Assembly: GCF_020405205.1 (NCBI RefSeq)
Contig: NZ_CP084469.1
Location: 2,666,001-2,730,000 of the forward strand
Origin: Natrinema salinisoli
Lineage (GTDB): Archaea > Halobacteriota > Halobacteria > Halobacteriales > Natrialbaceae
Length of the DNA: 64,000 bases
Reading direction: 5' to 3'
Below the pieces are notes generated by a model. It made no database searches, was not told the origin of the DNA, and saw nothing but the letters and a program-made list of their open reading frames with translations. The position numbers and the translations under genes were made by a program. Positions 8,706 to 16,383 of the stretch are shown here, piece by piece; position 1 is the stretch's first letter; each line of letters opens with the position of its first letter.

Positions 8706-9083
8706 ATGGAGGATTATGCGAGGATGAACGTGGTCGAGTCCGCTCGACGATGTACCGAGCATATGCTCGGTCGTATCGCGATCGTTCTGATCGGGATCGT
8801 CGGCCTCTACGGAGCGATGACGCTGTATCCACCACTCTACCACGTCGTCAGGTGGTCGATCCCGATTACCGTCGTTCTCTGGGGGGTTTCGCGGTTCCAT
8901 TTGTACGGGTTTCGCCGGCCGCTGACGGTGATCGCCGGCTGTCTCCTGATACTCGAGGGGATCACTCGAGGACTGTTTCAATTCGTCCCACTGAGCGAAC
9001 TCGGCGGTGCCGTCGCCAATCTGGTACTCGTGATCGGCATCTTCGCCGAGATGTACGCTCAACACTACCGTGAACGTGAATAG
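8706..9083 (+). CDS. Small polytopic membrane protein, unknown
   Basis: A 125-aa protein (119 aa if the second ATG at 8724 is used) with four probable membrane segments: IAIVLIGIVGLYGAMTL, WSIPITVVLWGVSRF, PLTVIAGCLLILEGI and GAVANLVLVIGIFAEMY. An AT-rich stretch at 8690-8698 sits about 25-30 nt before the ATG at 8724, which would favour the shorter leaderless form. It is divergent from truA and followed 53 nt later by the TRIC-type channel gene. No family recognised. Confidence 0.6.
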   Translation: MEDYARMNVVESARRCTEHMLGRIAIVLIGIVGLYGAMTLYPPLYHVVRWSIPITVVLWGVSRFHLYGFRRPLTVIAGCLLILEGITRGLFQFVPLSELGGAVANLVLVIGIFAEMYAQHYRERE

Positions 9084-9136
9084 AAGGACGTACCGAGACG
9101 TGGCACTCAAGAGACTCGCTCTCGTAGGCGAGCGTA

Positions 9137-9793
9137 GTGAGTCAGGACGTCATCGGAGTACTGTTCGGCGACCCGTTTGCCGTTATGAACGCGATCGGCC
9201 TGGTCGCGTTCGCACTCGTCGGGTCGTCGAAGGCGATTCGCGAGGAGTTCGACGTCTTCGGAATTCTCATCGTCGGGCTGGCGATGGCGTTTGCCGGTGG
9301 CGCAACGCGCGATCTCCTCGTCACACGAGTGCCGTTAGCACTCCAGTCCCCGCTCGAGATCGGTTTAGGACTACTCGGCGTTGTCCTGGCAATCGCTCTG
9401 AGCGTCGTTTTGTCGTCTCCAGATACGCATCCGATTACGCTCGTCGCGGACGCGATCGGACTCGCTGCCTTCGCGACGACCGGTGCTATCGTCGCGACTG
9501 AAGCGGGTGTGTCAGCGTTCGGTGTCGTCGCGATCGCGACGATCAACGCCGTCGGAGGGGGTGCGGTTGCGGATATCCTCCTCGATCGAGCCCCGTTCAT
9601 CCTCTTCGAGGACTTCTATGCGAGTTGCGCCGTCCTCGGTGGAAGTGCGTACTGGCTCGCGGGAACGGTGGGGGCGACCGAGAGTACGGCTGCTGTCGCG
9701 TGTGCGGTCGTGACCGTTGTGACTCGGTTAGCCGCTGTCACGTATAACTGGCATCTCCCGACGGTACAGAAGTTGGGACTACTACGCGACTGA
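9137..9793 (+). CDS. TRIC-type (UPF0126) cation channel protein
   Basis: A 218-aa membrane protein with about seven helices arranged as a tandem duplication of the TRIC/UPF0126 unit. Each half begins with a helix of the type NAIGLVAFALVGSSKAIREEFDVFG and has a glycine-rich GGATRDLLV (first half) or GGGAVADILL (second half) loop; the second half starts ADAIGLAAFATTGAI. Prokaryotic relatives form trimeric cation channels. The start is taken as GTG at 9137; the first ATG, at 9185, would remove only residues before the first helix and cannot be excluded. Confidence 0.88.
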   Translation: MSQDVIGVLFGDPFAVMNAIGLVAFALVGSSKAIREEFDVFGILIVGLAMAFAGGATRDLLVTRVPLALQSPLEIGLGLLGVVLAIALSVVLSSPDTHPITLVADAIGLAAFATTGAIVATEAGVSAFGVVAIATINAVGGGAVADILLDRAPFILFEDFYASCAVLGGSAYWLAGTVGATESTAAVACAVVTVVTRLAAVTYNWHLPTVQKLGLLRD

Positions 9794-9998
9794 GGAAGCG
9801 GATGTAGCGCCACAATTCAGCAGATTCGATTGTGAAGAGTGGACGGATCTCCGTTCGGTTCGCATCCGTAGTTACTGCGAGTGCTACGTCCGAGAATCAG
9901 AGTAACGTCTGATAGTCGAACTCGAGTCAGCGGTAAGTACGGAAGCAACTCACCGTCCCTCACGAAACGTTTTCTGTGGCAACTCCCTTGAGACAGGT

Positions 9999-10220
9999 AT
10001 GTCCACGACTGTTGCAACACCCGACGCGGAAGAGACCTGTGTATACTGTGAGTCCCGTATTTTCGATCACGATCCCATCTGTGTCCGCGATTGTGACGAC
10101 GACTGTGGCTCTCCTCTGTACTTCTGTAACTACGCCTGTCTCTCAGCGTACATTGACGAGAACAGCCTTACCACGGGCGACGCATGTGAGTGGAACCCCG
10201 GCGAAAACGGCTGTTGCTGA
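9999..10220 (+). CDS. Small Cys-rich zinc-finger protein
   Basis: A 73-aa protein with paired cysteines: CVYC near residue 14, then C..DC..DC in the middle, a FCNYACLSAYI motif resembling the C-terminal half of TRASH/MYM-type zinc fingers, and a terminal CC. It probably binds one or two zinc ions. Small proteins of this type are abundant in haloarchaea and mostly uncharacterised. No strong TATA box is seen just upstream. It stands next to other small zinc-ribbon genes, but on the opposite strand. Confidence 0.7.
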   Translation: MSTTVATPDAEETCVYCESRIFDHDPICVRDCDDDCGSPLYFCNYACLSAYIDENSLTTGDACEWNPGENGCC

Positions 10221-10340
10221 TCGGCGGTTTCGGTACATTCGCAAATGTACATATCGAACCCGCCATTCAGCTACAGGAATAGCTCTAACTGAAGAGATCC
10301 ACCGACCAACTGCTGCGATGACCACTTCCGAACAGCACAC

Positions 10341-10505
10341 TCAAAAGGGAGTGCGGAACAGCCGCGCTCGAACCTCGGCCGACAAATCGGCCGTTCGATC
10401 GAACTGCGTGATCCGGTCGCCGTCGGCGATCGCCAATTCGCAGTCGCCACGGAGCCACCAGCCGCCGACCGGATCGGGGCCGGAGAGCACCGCACCGCAG
10501 GCGAG
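10341..10505 (-). pseudogene. Degenerate zinc-ribbon gene fragment in frame with the preceding stop
   Basis: Reading on past the TAA of the winged-helix gene (10508-10506) in the same frame gives 54 codons before TGA at 10343-10341, with no ATG. The segment ACGAVLSGPDPVGGWWLRGDC aligns with CEAVLPLRDPLIGWWLCDDC of the zinc-ribbon gene at 10929-11069, and the DNA itself is clearly similar. The two CxxC pairs are broken: the first Cys is replaced by the stop codon position and the third by Arg. I read it as a decayed duplicate. The alternative is a short GTG-started protein. Confidence 0.55.
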
Positions 10506-10820
10506 TTAGATCCAATCCTCGGGAAGTTCGTCCCGGTGCCGTACCATCATCTCCAGGAGCGGGCTGATTTCGTCGAACCGCGGTCCCTTCGTCACCACGT
10601 GATTCTCCCTGTCCCAGTCGATGAAGCCGTAGTCTTCCAACAGGGGGAGATGCGTGTGTTCCATCTCGGTGAGGAGCGCCGCCAGTTCCTCGTCAGTCGT
10701 CTCCATATCCCCGATGTAGAGTTTCGAGTCGTCCTCCGGGTTGTGAGACAACATGTGGACCAGCAATCGACGGCGTTGAACGTTCCCGATTGCTTTGAAA
10801 AAACGACCCGCGTTGGACAT
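10506..10820 (-). CDS. Winged-helix protein (DUF7344-like)
   Basis: A 104-aa protein, MSNAGRFFKAIGNVQRRRLL..., with the haloarchaeal winged-helix pattern: helix (RRRLLVHMLSH), acidic linker, helix (TTDEELAALLTEMEHTHLPLLEDYGFIDWD) and a short wing (NHVVTKGPRFDEI). Such proteins usually regulate transcription. The ATG at 10820 is chosen over the upstream ATGs because the TATA-like AGTAAAG at 10844-10850 lies about 27 nt away, giving a leaderless message. Its frame continues after the stop into a degenerate zinc-ribbon segment. Confidence 0.7.
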   Translation of the reverse strand: MSNAGRFFKAIGNVQRRRLLVHMLSHNPEDDSKLYIGDMETTDEELAALLTEMEHTHLPLLEDYGFIDWDRENHVVTKGPRFDEISPLLEMMVRHRDELPEDWI

Positions 10821-10928
10821 ATTGGTAAGTGGAACCGAAAGAGAGTAAAGATGCGACATATTCACTCGAGTCTGTTTTTTGATTAAGCGAGTGACGGCGA
10901 GGGGAGACGGACCGACTCGACGAGTGAG

Positions 10929-11069
10929 TTACGCGATCCGTTTCCCCTCGGCGTCGACCGCGCACTCGCAGTCGTCACAGAGCCACCACCCGATCAGCGG
11001 ATCGCGGAGCGGGAGCACCGCCTCACAGTCGGGGCAGCGTTTCGGTTCATCGGCTCGAAACCCGGTCAT
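10929..11069 (-). CDS. 46-aa zinc-ribbon protein
   Basis: Begins MTGFRADEPKRCPDCEAVL and contains two CxxC knuckles (CPDC and CDDC) 16 residues apart, connected by a hydrophobic GWW strand: a minimal rubredoxin-like zinc ribbon. The ATG at 11069 is preferred over the in-frame one at 11138, whose extension is Arg-rich and lies inside the upstream gene. It overlaps the end of the gene at 11047-11259 by 23 nt, so the two are translationally coupled. Confidence 0.6.
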   Translation of the reverse strand: MTGFRADEPKRCPDCEAVLPLRDPLIGWWLCDDCECAVDAEGKRIA

Positions 11070-11259
11070 CACTCGCCGGTCCCCAGTCCGCGGTCGGCGG
11101 GGTCGCACGTGAGCAAGACGGATTGACCGAGCAGCCACAGGGGTAGGCGGTGCCCCTGTACAGCCTGCTCGAGGTCAGGATGCTGACGGGCTCGCCGCAA
11201 TGTGGACAGTCGGGGCGCGACGACGGGCGATCCTCGCTGCCGTCGGGATCGTCAGGCAT
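11047..11259 (-). CDS. 70-aa zinc-finger-like protein
   Basis: Contains CPHCGEPVSIL, then a loop and YPCGCSVNPSC, so four or five cysteines able to bind one zinc. Haloarchaea have many small proteins with a CPHCGEPV...PCGC pattern. The N-terminus is acidic (MPDDPDGSEDRPSS). It overlaps the start of the 46-aa zinc-ribbon gene in another frame, suggesting a two-gene unit. Function unknown. Confidence 0.6.
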   Translation of the reverse strand: MPDDPDGSEDRPSSRPDCPHCGEPVSILTSSRLYRGTAYPCGCSVNPSCSRATPPTADWGPASDDRVSSR

Positions 11260-11332
11260 GGTGATCGCGCCTCGAGCGCCCGTTTGCAGTCGAGACTGGT
11301 CGTATCGGACGATTCGGCCGTCGTGCGGGACG

Positions 11333-11338
11333 TTTATA
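11333..11338 (+). promoter_or_regulatory. TATA box for the structured RNA / micro-ORF at 11361
   Basis: TTTATA sits inside GGGACGTTTATATCCCGG. Its centre is about 25 nt before 11361, the expected TATA-to-start spacing in haloarchaea. No protein gene of normal size lies downstream on this strand for more than 4 kb, so the promoter most likely serves the hairpin-rich transcript. Confidence 0.5.
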
Positions 11339-11360
11339 TCCCGGTAGAATGTACGGAATC

Positions 11361-11460
11361 ATGGCTTCGAATCCCTTGGGTGGGATCTGGAAGCCAGGTC
11401 TCGGGTGTTCCTAGCACCCGGGGCGTTTGCGAACGCCCCCTATCGGAGACGTGGCCTCCG
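11361..11460 (+). ncRNA. Putative structured non-coding RNA with four consecutive hairpins
   Basis: Four stems follow one another in 100 nt. H1: GGCTTC (11363-11368) with GAAGCC (11390-11395), extended by ATCCC/GGGAT across a small internal loop. H2: CGGGTG (11402-11407) with CACCCG (11415-11420). H3: GGGCGTT (11421-11427) with AACGCCC (11432-11438), loop TGCG. H4: CGGAG (11444-11448) with CTCCG (11456-11460). A TATA box sits at the right distance upstream. A 17-codon ORF also starts at 11361 and ends in the H2 loop. It is not a recognisable tRNA, 5S, SRP or RNase P RNA. A transposon-end remnant is the main alternative. Confidence 0.5.
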
Positions 11461-11563
11461 GCTTAATCGTCATCGCGTTGTTACTTATAACTACTGCTTG
11501 GTGAGTCGAATATATCGTGTCAGCTCGAGAGCGATTCGTCCCCTCGTCTATTGTCAGGGAGGC

Positions 11564-12058
11564 TCACCGCGAGACGAACTGTCCGTCCTCGCGCTTCTCG
11601 ACCTCGTCGTGTTCGTACACGCTGCCGCTCATCGCCACGTAGACGCCGGTGTCGAGCGATTGCACTGCTCCCACGGCCATCCCGACGTTGAACGCCGCGT
11701 CGGAGTCGGTCATCCGCTGTGGTCTCGCTGCCCCGGTGAGAACGACGGTCTTGTCGCAGTCCAGTTGTCTTGCCGTTTCGATCATCGTGTCGGACCCGTG
11801 CGTGACGACGACGTTCTCGCCCGGTGCCTCCCTGCACGCTTCGCGTATTCTCTCCCTGTCGTCGTCGTCAGCGTCGAGACTGTCTTTCTTCATGATCGAC
11901 TCGACGGCGTAGTCGAAGTTCGGTTCCGGGGCGATCGTCTCGAGGATCCGCTCGACGGCGGGGTCGTCGATGGTGAAGTTGCGAGTCCCCTTGTGGGTGA
12001 GGTAGTCCTTGTCGATGGTTCCGCCCGTGGTCACGAAGTGGATGTACTCGTCCGCCAT
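11564..12058 (-). CDS. Stand-alone asparaginase N-domain protein
   Basis: A 164-aa protein equal to the N-terminal catalytic domain of type I/II L-asparaginases. It has TTGGTIDK with the first nucleophilic Thr, VVTHGSDTMIETA (where asparaginases have HGTDT, so Thr to Ser at the second catalytic Thr) and KTVVLTGAARPQ with the catalytic Lys. The C-terminal domain that completes the active site in full-length enzymes (about 330 aa) is absent, so either it works as an oligomer or it has another activity. Its ATG is 3 nt after the stop of the NhaC-type antiporter gene, so the two form an operon. Confidence 0.85.
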   Translation of the reverse strand: MADEYIHFVTTGGTIDKDYLTHKGTRNFTIDDPAVERILETIAPEPNFDYAVESIMKKDSLDADDDDRERIREACREAPGENVVVTHGSDTMIETARQLDCDKTVVLTGAARPQRMTDSDAAFNVGMAVGAVQSLDTGVYVAMSGSVYEHDEVEKREDGQFVSR

Positions 12059-12061
12059 GGG

Positions 12062-13813
12062 TCAGCCTCCGAGCGCCGCGAACGCGAACACGAGCGCGAG
12101 GTACGCGACGACGACGGCGACCGCCGTGACCGGGACCAGCGACAGGTGGTCGTAACTGCCGTTGCTTCCGTCGACCTCGCCGCGTTCGATGCGCTCGACG
12201 TCGACCGCGCCGGACTCGATGGCTTCGGCGGTCGGCATCACCTCGGGGAGCCCCTTGCGCCGCGCGTCGAGCTTGTTGAGGGCGAGGACCGCCGCGGCGG
12301 TCAGCACGAACGCGAGCGGCAAGGCGACGATCGGGCTCCGCAGCCCGAAGCCGTACAGCACGAGGACGATCATGGTGACGCCGGCGGCCGTCGCGGCGAA
12401 TGGAATCTGCGTGTTGACGTGGTCGATGTGGTCGGAGCCGGCGAAGATCGACGACATCACCGTCGTATCGCTGATCGGTGAGCTGTGGTCCCCCCAGATG
12501 GCGCCGCCGAACAGCACCGCCACCAGGACGGGGAGCACAGAGGGCCCGACGAGCTGGTAGCCCAGCGGGATCGCCAGCGGCGTCAAGATCGCCATCGTCC
12601 CCCAGGACGTCCCGGTCGTGAACGCAACGAACATCGCGGCGACGAAGATTATCAGCGGGAGGAAGCCGCCGGGGACGCCGCTGCCGACCATGACGTCGAC
12701 GATGAACTCCGCGGTCCCGACCTGCTCGGCGGCGTGGCCGATGGCCCACGCGAGCACGATGATCGCGAGCGCGATCACCATCGTCTCGAAGCCGTCGATG
12801 ATCGTCTCGCTGGCCTCCTCAAGATCCATCGTCCGGTACACGAGCGAGCCGACGAACCCGGTGACCATGAACGCGAAGGCGCCGTGCAGCAGGCCGAGCG
12901 CGACGTCTGTCTCCTGAAACGCCGTGGCGATATCGACGCCGGGTTGGTGTCCGCCGCCGAGGTACCACATCGAGAAGAGGCCGACCGCGAGCAGGACGAT
13001 GATCGGCGCGAAGAAGTTCACCAGTGAGGGGTTCTTCTCGCTTGGCTCGCCGACGTCCGCGGAGACGTCCGACAGCGGCGTTGCGTCGTCGCGAATCGTC
13101 TTTCCGGTCGTCCGTGAGCGCCACTCGGCGTCCAGCATCGGGCCGAAAAACCGCTGCGTGATCGCGATGAATCCGACCATGAAGAACGCCATGAAGCAGT
13201 AGATGTTCCACGGGATCGACCGAAGGAACAGTCCGAACGCCGTCACGCCGAGTTCGTCGGCGGTGAACTGCGCCGCCTCGAAGCCGGTGATGATCATCGA
13301 CACCTGGAACCCGATCCAGTTCGACACCGGTCCGAACGTCGTCACCGGCGACGTCGTCGAGTCGAGCGCGTACGCGTGCATCTCCCTCGAGGAGCGATTC
13401 TCCTGGGAGAGTTCCCGGGTCGCGTTGCCCGTGACGACAGTGCTGGTGTACGAATCGAAAAAGATGAACACGCCGATCAGCCAGGTGAGAATCTGCGAAT
13501 CGCGTGCCGTGTCTACGCGGTCGCCGATCCAGTGCTCGAGCGCCAGTATCCCGCCGGATCGGTAGATGAACGCCGCACCGGCACCCATGAATAGGATCAG
13601 GATGATGAACTTCGTGTCGAACGGCGACCGGACCACCTCTACGAGCCAGTCCATCGTCAGCGCCGTGGCGGCGATCGGGTTCCAGCCAGCGACGAGCAGC
13701 GCTCCGATCCAGACGCCGGCAAACAGCGACACCAGCACCTGTCGGGTTGTCATCGCGAGGACGATCGCCAGCAGTGGCGGCGCCAGTGCGAGTACGCCGA
13801 AATGCTCCACCAT
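12062..13813 (-). CDS. NhaC-family Na+/H+ antiporter-type transporter
   Basis: A protein of about 583 aa with 11-13 hydrophobic segments, conserved-looking NhaC/IT-superfamily stretches (VSLFAGVWIGALLVAGWN, SPVTTFGPVSNWIGFQ, AFTTGTSWGTMAILTPLAIPL, FGGAIWGDHSSPISDTTVMSS) and a polar cytoplasmic loop near residue 240. It may exchange Na+ for H+ or carry an amino or organic acid; partnership with the asparaginase-domain gene 3 nt downstream hints at aspartate/asparagine. The ATG at 13813 is preferred because the TATA box TATAAAAA at 13836-13843 then lies about 26 nt upstream. Earlier in-frame starts exist at 13825 (ATG) and 13828 (TTG). Confidence 0.85.
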   Translation of the reverse strand: MVEHFGVLALAPPLLAIVLAMTTRQVLVSLFAGVWIGALLVAGWNPIAATALTMDWLVEVVRSPFDTKFIILILFMGAGAAFIYRSGGILALEHWIGDRVDTARDSQILTWLIGVFIFFDSYTSTVVTGNATRELSQENRSSREMHAYALDSTTSPVTTFGPVSNWIGFQVSMIITGFEAAQFTADELGVTAFGLFLRSIPWNIYCFMAFFMVGFIAITQRFFGPMLDAEWRSRTTGKTIRDDATPLSDVSADVGEPSEKNPSLVNFFAPIIVLLAVGLFSMWYLGGGHQPGVDIATAFQETDVALGLLHGAFAFMVTGFVGSLVYRTMDLEEASETIIDGFETMVIALAIIVLAWAIGHAAEQVGTAEFIVDVMVGSGVPGGFLPLIIFVAAMFVAFTTGTSWGTMAILTPLAIPLGYQLVGPSVLPVLVAVLFGGAIWGDHSSPISDTTVMSSIFAGSDHIDHVNTQIPFAATAAGVTMIVLVLYGFGLRSPIVALPLAFVLTAAAVLALNKLDARRKGLPEVMPTAEAIESGAVDVERIERGEVDGSNGSYDHLSLVPVTAVAVVVAYLALVFAFAALGG

Positions 13814-13835
13814 GAGTGGTGTCATCAACCCACTC

Positions 13836-13843
13836 TATAAAAA
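13836..13843 (-). promoter_or_regulatory. TATA box of the antiporter-asparaginase operon
   Basis: TTTTTATA on the minus strand, centre near 13839. It places transcription start near 13813, coinciding with the ATG chosen for the antiporter, as in the leaderless messages typical of haloarchaea. Confidence 0.6.
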
Positions 13844-14078
13844 TTCTAATTATTGTTACACCAACTGTGTCAAACCGTAAGCATCAGTTACGAAATCGTG
13901 CCGGACCATATCGGATTCTCGGTCTCGTGACCCCGAAGTCAGGGCGGACGAACTGGGACGGGAGACGCGGCTCCGAGAGAAAATCCGACGTTCAGTTCGC
14001 ACGTCCGCTGCACGAGTCAGCGTACCGCAGCCGGAACTGCGACGGTGAGAGTGATTCGACGAGACGCTCGAGACTACC

Positions 14079-14603
14079 TCACAGTTCGTCGCCGGTATCG
14101 AACTCCTCCGTCTCCGAGTCGTCGAACCCGAACTCGTCGGAGCCCGGTTCCTCGGCCGCACCCTCGTCGATGTCGAACTCGTCGGTCTCGAGTTCCGAGC
14201 CGTCGACGCCGATCCGGCCGTCCTGAATCTCGATCGTGACCTCGTCCTCGGTTTCGCCCCTCGCGCCGAGCAGCTGGGTGGTCGCCGTCTCGAGTTCCTC
14301 GTTGACCGACCAGACGAACCGGAGGACGGACTCGAGTTCGGTGCCCGCCTCGCGGACGCCGCGTCGTGGCGAGAGGTCGCCGAGGCTCCGTGCTCCCTCG
14401 GGGTGGAGGTACTGGATCGGGTGATCGGTCGGGACCTCCTGGAGGTCGACGTCGAACGACCAGAGGTACGGCAGGAACTGGATGGCGTAGCCCTGCGGTT
14501 TCGGTGCGCGCCGACCGGCGGCGGTCAGCGCGACGTTGATCGCCGTCGACTCCGCGTCGGTGTCGAAGTAGACGCCCGGAACGCGCGGAATGGATACTCG
14601 CAT
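14079..14603 (-). CDS. Haloarchaeal hypothetical protein with acidic tail
   Basis: A 174-aa protein. Residues 1-115 look folded (MRVSIPRVPGVYFDTDAEST.., PKPQGYAIQFLPYLWSFDVDLQ, LESVLRFVWSVNEELETATTQLLG). Residues 118-174 are dominated by Asp and Glu with repeating xxDEFxxxxSE units, a disordered acidic tail. No catalytic motif and no membrane segment. I do not recognise the family. The SDR gene lies 86 nt upstream on the same strand, so cotranscription is possible. Confidence 0.7.
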   Translation of the reverse strand: MRVSIPRVPGVYFDTDAESTAINVALTAAGRRAPKPQGYAIQFLPYLWSFDVDLQEVPTDHPIQYLHPEGARSLGDLSPRRGVREAGTELESVLRFVWSVNEELETATTQLLGARGETEDEVTIEIQDGRIGVDGSELETDEFDIDEGAAEEPGSDEFGFDDSETEEFDTGDEL

Positions 14604-14689
14604 ACTCGTGGGAGAGGGCTGGGCGGGGGTGAGTCCGGACCCTGCAGGCCCAACCCCATTTTATAGGCCGTCATCCGAACGCCGCGCCG

Positions 14690-15433
14690 TCAGTGGAACG
14701 TGTCGGTAAACTTGTCCCGCCGGGTGATATCGAGTTCGCTGATGCTCGAGCCCTCGCGGCTCGCCGCGAAGCGGATCGCTTCGGCGACCTCCCGCGGGTC
14801 GCTGGCCTCGTCCTCGTCGAATCGCTCGGCGAAGGTCTCGCCGTCGGGCGTCTCGAACTCGGAGCGGACCTCGGCCGGGTTGACGATCGTGATCCCGACG
14901 CCGTCGTCGCCGATCTGGGCCGCGAGGCTCTTGGCGAAGCCCCGGACCCACCACTTCGACGCGGCGTAGACCGGATTGGCCGGCCGCGGGTGCTGGCCGG
15001 CGAAACTGGCGACGAAGATGAGGTGCCCCTCGCGCTCGCGGATGTGGGGAATCGCAGCCCGCGAGGCGTAAAAGACGCCGTCGACGTTGGTCTCCTGCAT
15101 CGTCTCGTACCCCTCGGTCGACAGGGATTCGACCTCGCTCCCGCGGGCCAGTCCGGCGTTGTTCACCAGCACGTCGATGCCGCCGAACGTCTCGACGGTC
15201 TCCTCGATCAGCGCGTCCACGTCGTCCTCCTCGCGGACGTTCGTCGGCACGACCAGCGTCTCGACGCCGTACTCCGCCTCGAGGTCGTCCGCGAGATTCG
15301 TTAGCCGGTCCTCGCTGCGGGCCGCAAGGACGACGTTCGCGCCCGCGCCCGCGAGTTCGTAACAGGTCGCGGCACCGATTCCGGCACTCGCGCCCGTGAC
15401 GATCGCCGTTCCCTGCTCGAGTGACTCTGACAT
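14690..15433 (-). CDS. SDR family NAD(P)-dependent oxidoreductase
   Basis: A 247-aa classical short-chain dehydrogenase. The Rossmann glycine motif TGASAGIGAATC is near residue 13, the NNAG motif appears as VLVNNAGLARG, the catalytic Ser lies in the strand LIFVASFAGQ, and Tyr/Lys form YAASKWW. The Arg after the first strand's end (AARSEDRL) favours NADP(H). The substrate cannot be predicted. It diverges from the membrane-protein gene at 15650 across a 216-nt gap that contains an inverted repeat. Confidence 0.92.
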   Translation of the reverse strand: MSESLEQGTAIVTGASAGIGAATCYELAGAGANVVLAARSEDRLTNLADDLEAEYGVETLVVPTNVREEDDVDALIEETVETFGGIDVLVNNAGLARGSEVESLSTEGYETMQETNVDGVFYASRAAIPHIREREGHLIFVASFAGQHPRPANPVYAASKWWVRGFAKSLAAQIGDDGVGITIVNPAEVRSEFETPDGETFAERFDEDEASDPREVAEAIRFAASREGSSISELDITRRDKFTDTFH

Positions 15434-15612
15434 CGTGCGACAGGTAAGCGGGCGTCGACCCTAAAAACGGGGGCCACGTGTCGATCGCCCGTCACCCGCG
15501 ATCGGAGCGAGAGGCGGCGCCTGCGGCGGAGTCATTCGTTCTTCGGTGGCCGAACCGGTCGGACAGTCGGTCTCGTCGACCGATTCTCCCGGTAATACAT
15601 ACCTCACATTCG

Positions 15613-15631
15613 GTAAATATATGGTATTTAC
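15613..15631. promoter_or_regulatory. 7-bp inverted repeat (candidate operator) before the 15650 gene
   Basis: GTAAATA (15613-15619), spacer TATGG, TATTTAC (15625-15631): a perfect inverted repeat in an AT-rich stretch 19-37 nt before the ATG at 15650. It overlaps where the TATA box of that gene should be, so a bound dimeric regulator would block transcription. No regulator is identified. Confidence 0.4.
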
Positions 15632-15649
15632 TGTTAATATACAGCTACG

Positions 15650-16306
15650 ATGGGGGTAATTCAGGGGAGAGACAGCGGTGGGACTACCAGCGTGGCAGCG
15701 ATCGAAGCGGTGCTCGAGGACTGGACCTACAGCGCGAAGCCGTCCAACGGGGACGCGCTCGTCGACGGACTCTCGAGGGCGTTCCCGAATGGGGACGTGC
15801 GACGCGATTCGGGGGCGGCGGACGCACTGGTCGACGGCGTCGCGGTCGTGCTCGCACACGGACTGAATCCGGCGCTCAGGCGGGACATCGGGTCTCTCAC
15901 CGAACGGTTCGGCGAGGTCGTGGTCTACTCTACGGCGTGTCACACCGACTCGCCGAACGAGTGGCGCGAGTTTAAACACAGGCGCTCCGGGAGGGGAACC
16001 GGGACGGTCCGTTTCGTCGAACGGCCGCCGCGAACAGACGGAGACGGCAGCGCCGTATCGACGCGCACACTCGTCGCACTCCCGACCGTTCTGATCGGAA
16101 TCGCCGGCCTGTTCGCGTGGTCGCTGGGCCTGTTCGGAACGAGTGGAGCGTTCGGAGCCGCAACCGGCGCTGTGTCAGCCGTCCCCGGAGGGACGGAGTT
16201 GCCGATCGCCAGCACGGCGATCCTCGGAATCGCCGTCGCAGTCAGTGGCTACCTCGCGACTCGGCGGAGGGTCTACGTCGCGCTCGTCGCACGACTCGCG
16301 CAGTGA
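15650..16306 (+). CDS. Hypothetical membrane-anchored protein
   Basis: A 218-aa protein. Residues 15-115 form a soluble alpha/beta-like domain (VAAIEAVLEDWTYSAKPSNGDALVDGLSRAFPNGDV.., GVAVVLAHGL.., EVVVYSTACHTDSPNEWREFKH). Residues 137-165 and 183-203 form two hydrophobic helices near the C-terminus, leaving a short basic tail (RRRVYVALVARLAQ). The order suggests a cytoplasmic domain tethered to the membrane. Family not recognised. A palindromic AT-rich motif at 15613-15631 may regulate it. Confidence 0.6.
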   Translation: MGVIQGRDSGGTTSVAAIEAVLEDWTYSAKPSNGDALVDGLSRAFPNGDVRRDSGAADALVDGVAVVLAHGLNPALRRDIGSLTERFGEVVVYSTACHTDSPNEWREFKHRRSGRGTGTVRFVERPPRTDGDGSAVSTRTLVALPTVLIGIAGLFAWSLGLFGTSGAFGAATGAVSAVPGGTELPIASTAILGIAVAVSGYLATRRRVYVALVARLAQ

Positions 16307-16383
16307 CTCGTTCGAAACCGAGACGGATCCCCGAACAACGGGGGTGAGAATACTGCGGTCGACTCGTCGGAGCCTTCGCGCCG

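Noticed and set aside
11363-11400. tRNA-like TTCGAATCCC word suggesting a T-loop
   Set aside because: The flanking bases do not form a 5-bp T-stem, and no acceptor or anticodon arm is present; the word pairs instead in a longer hairpin with GGGAT and GAAGCC.
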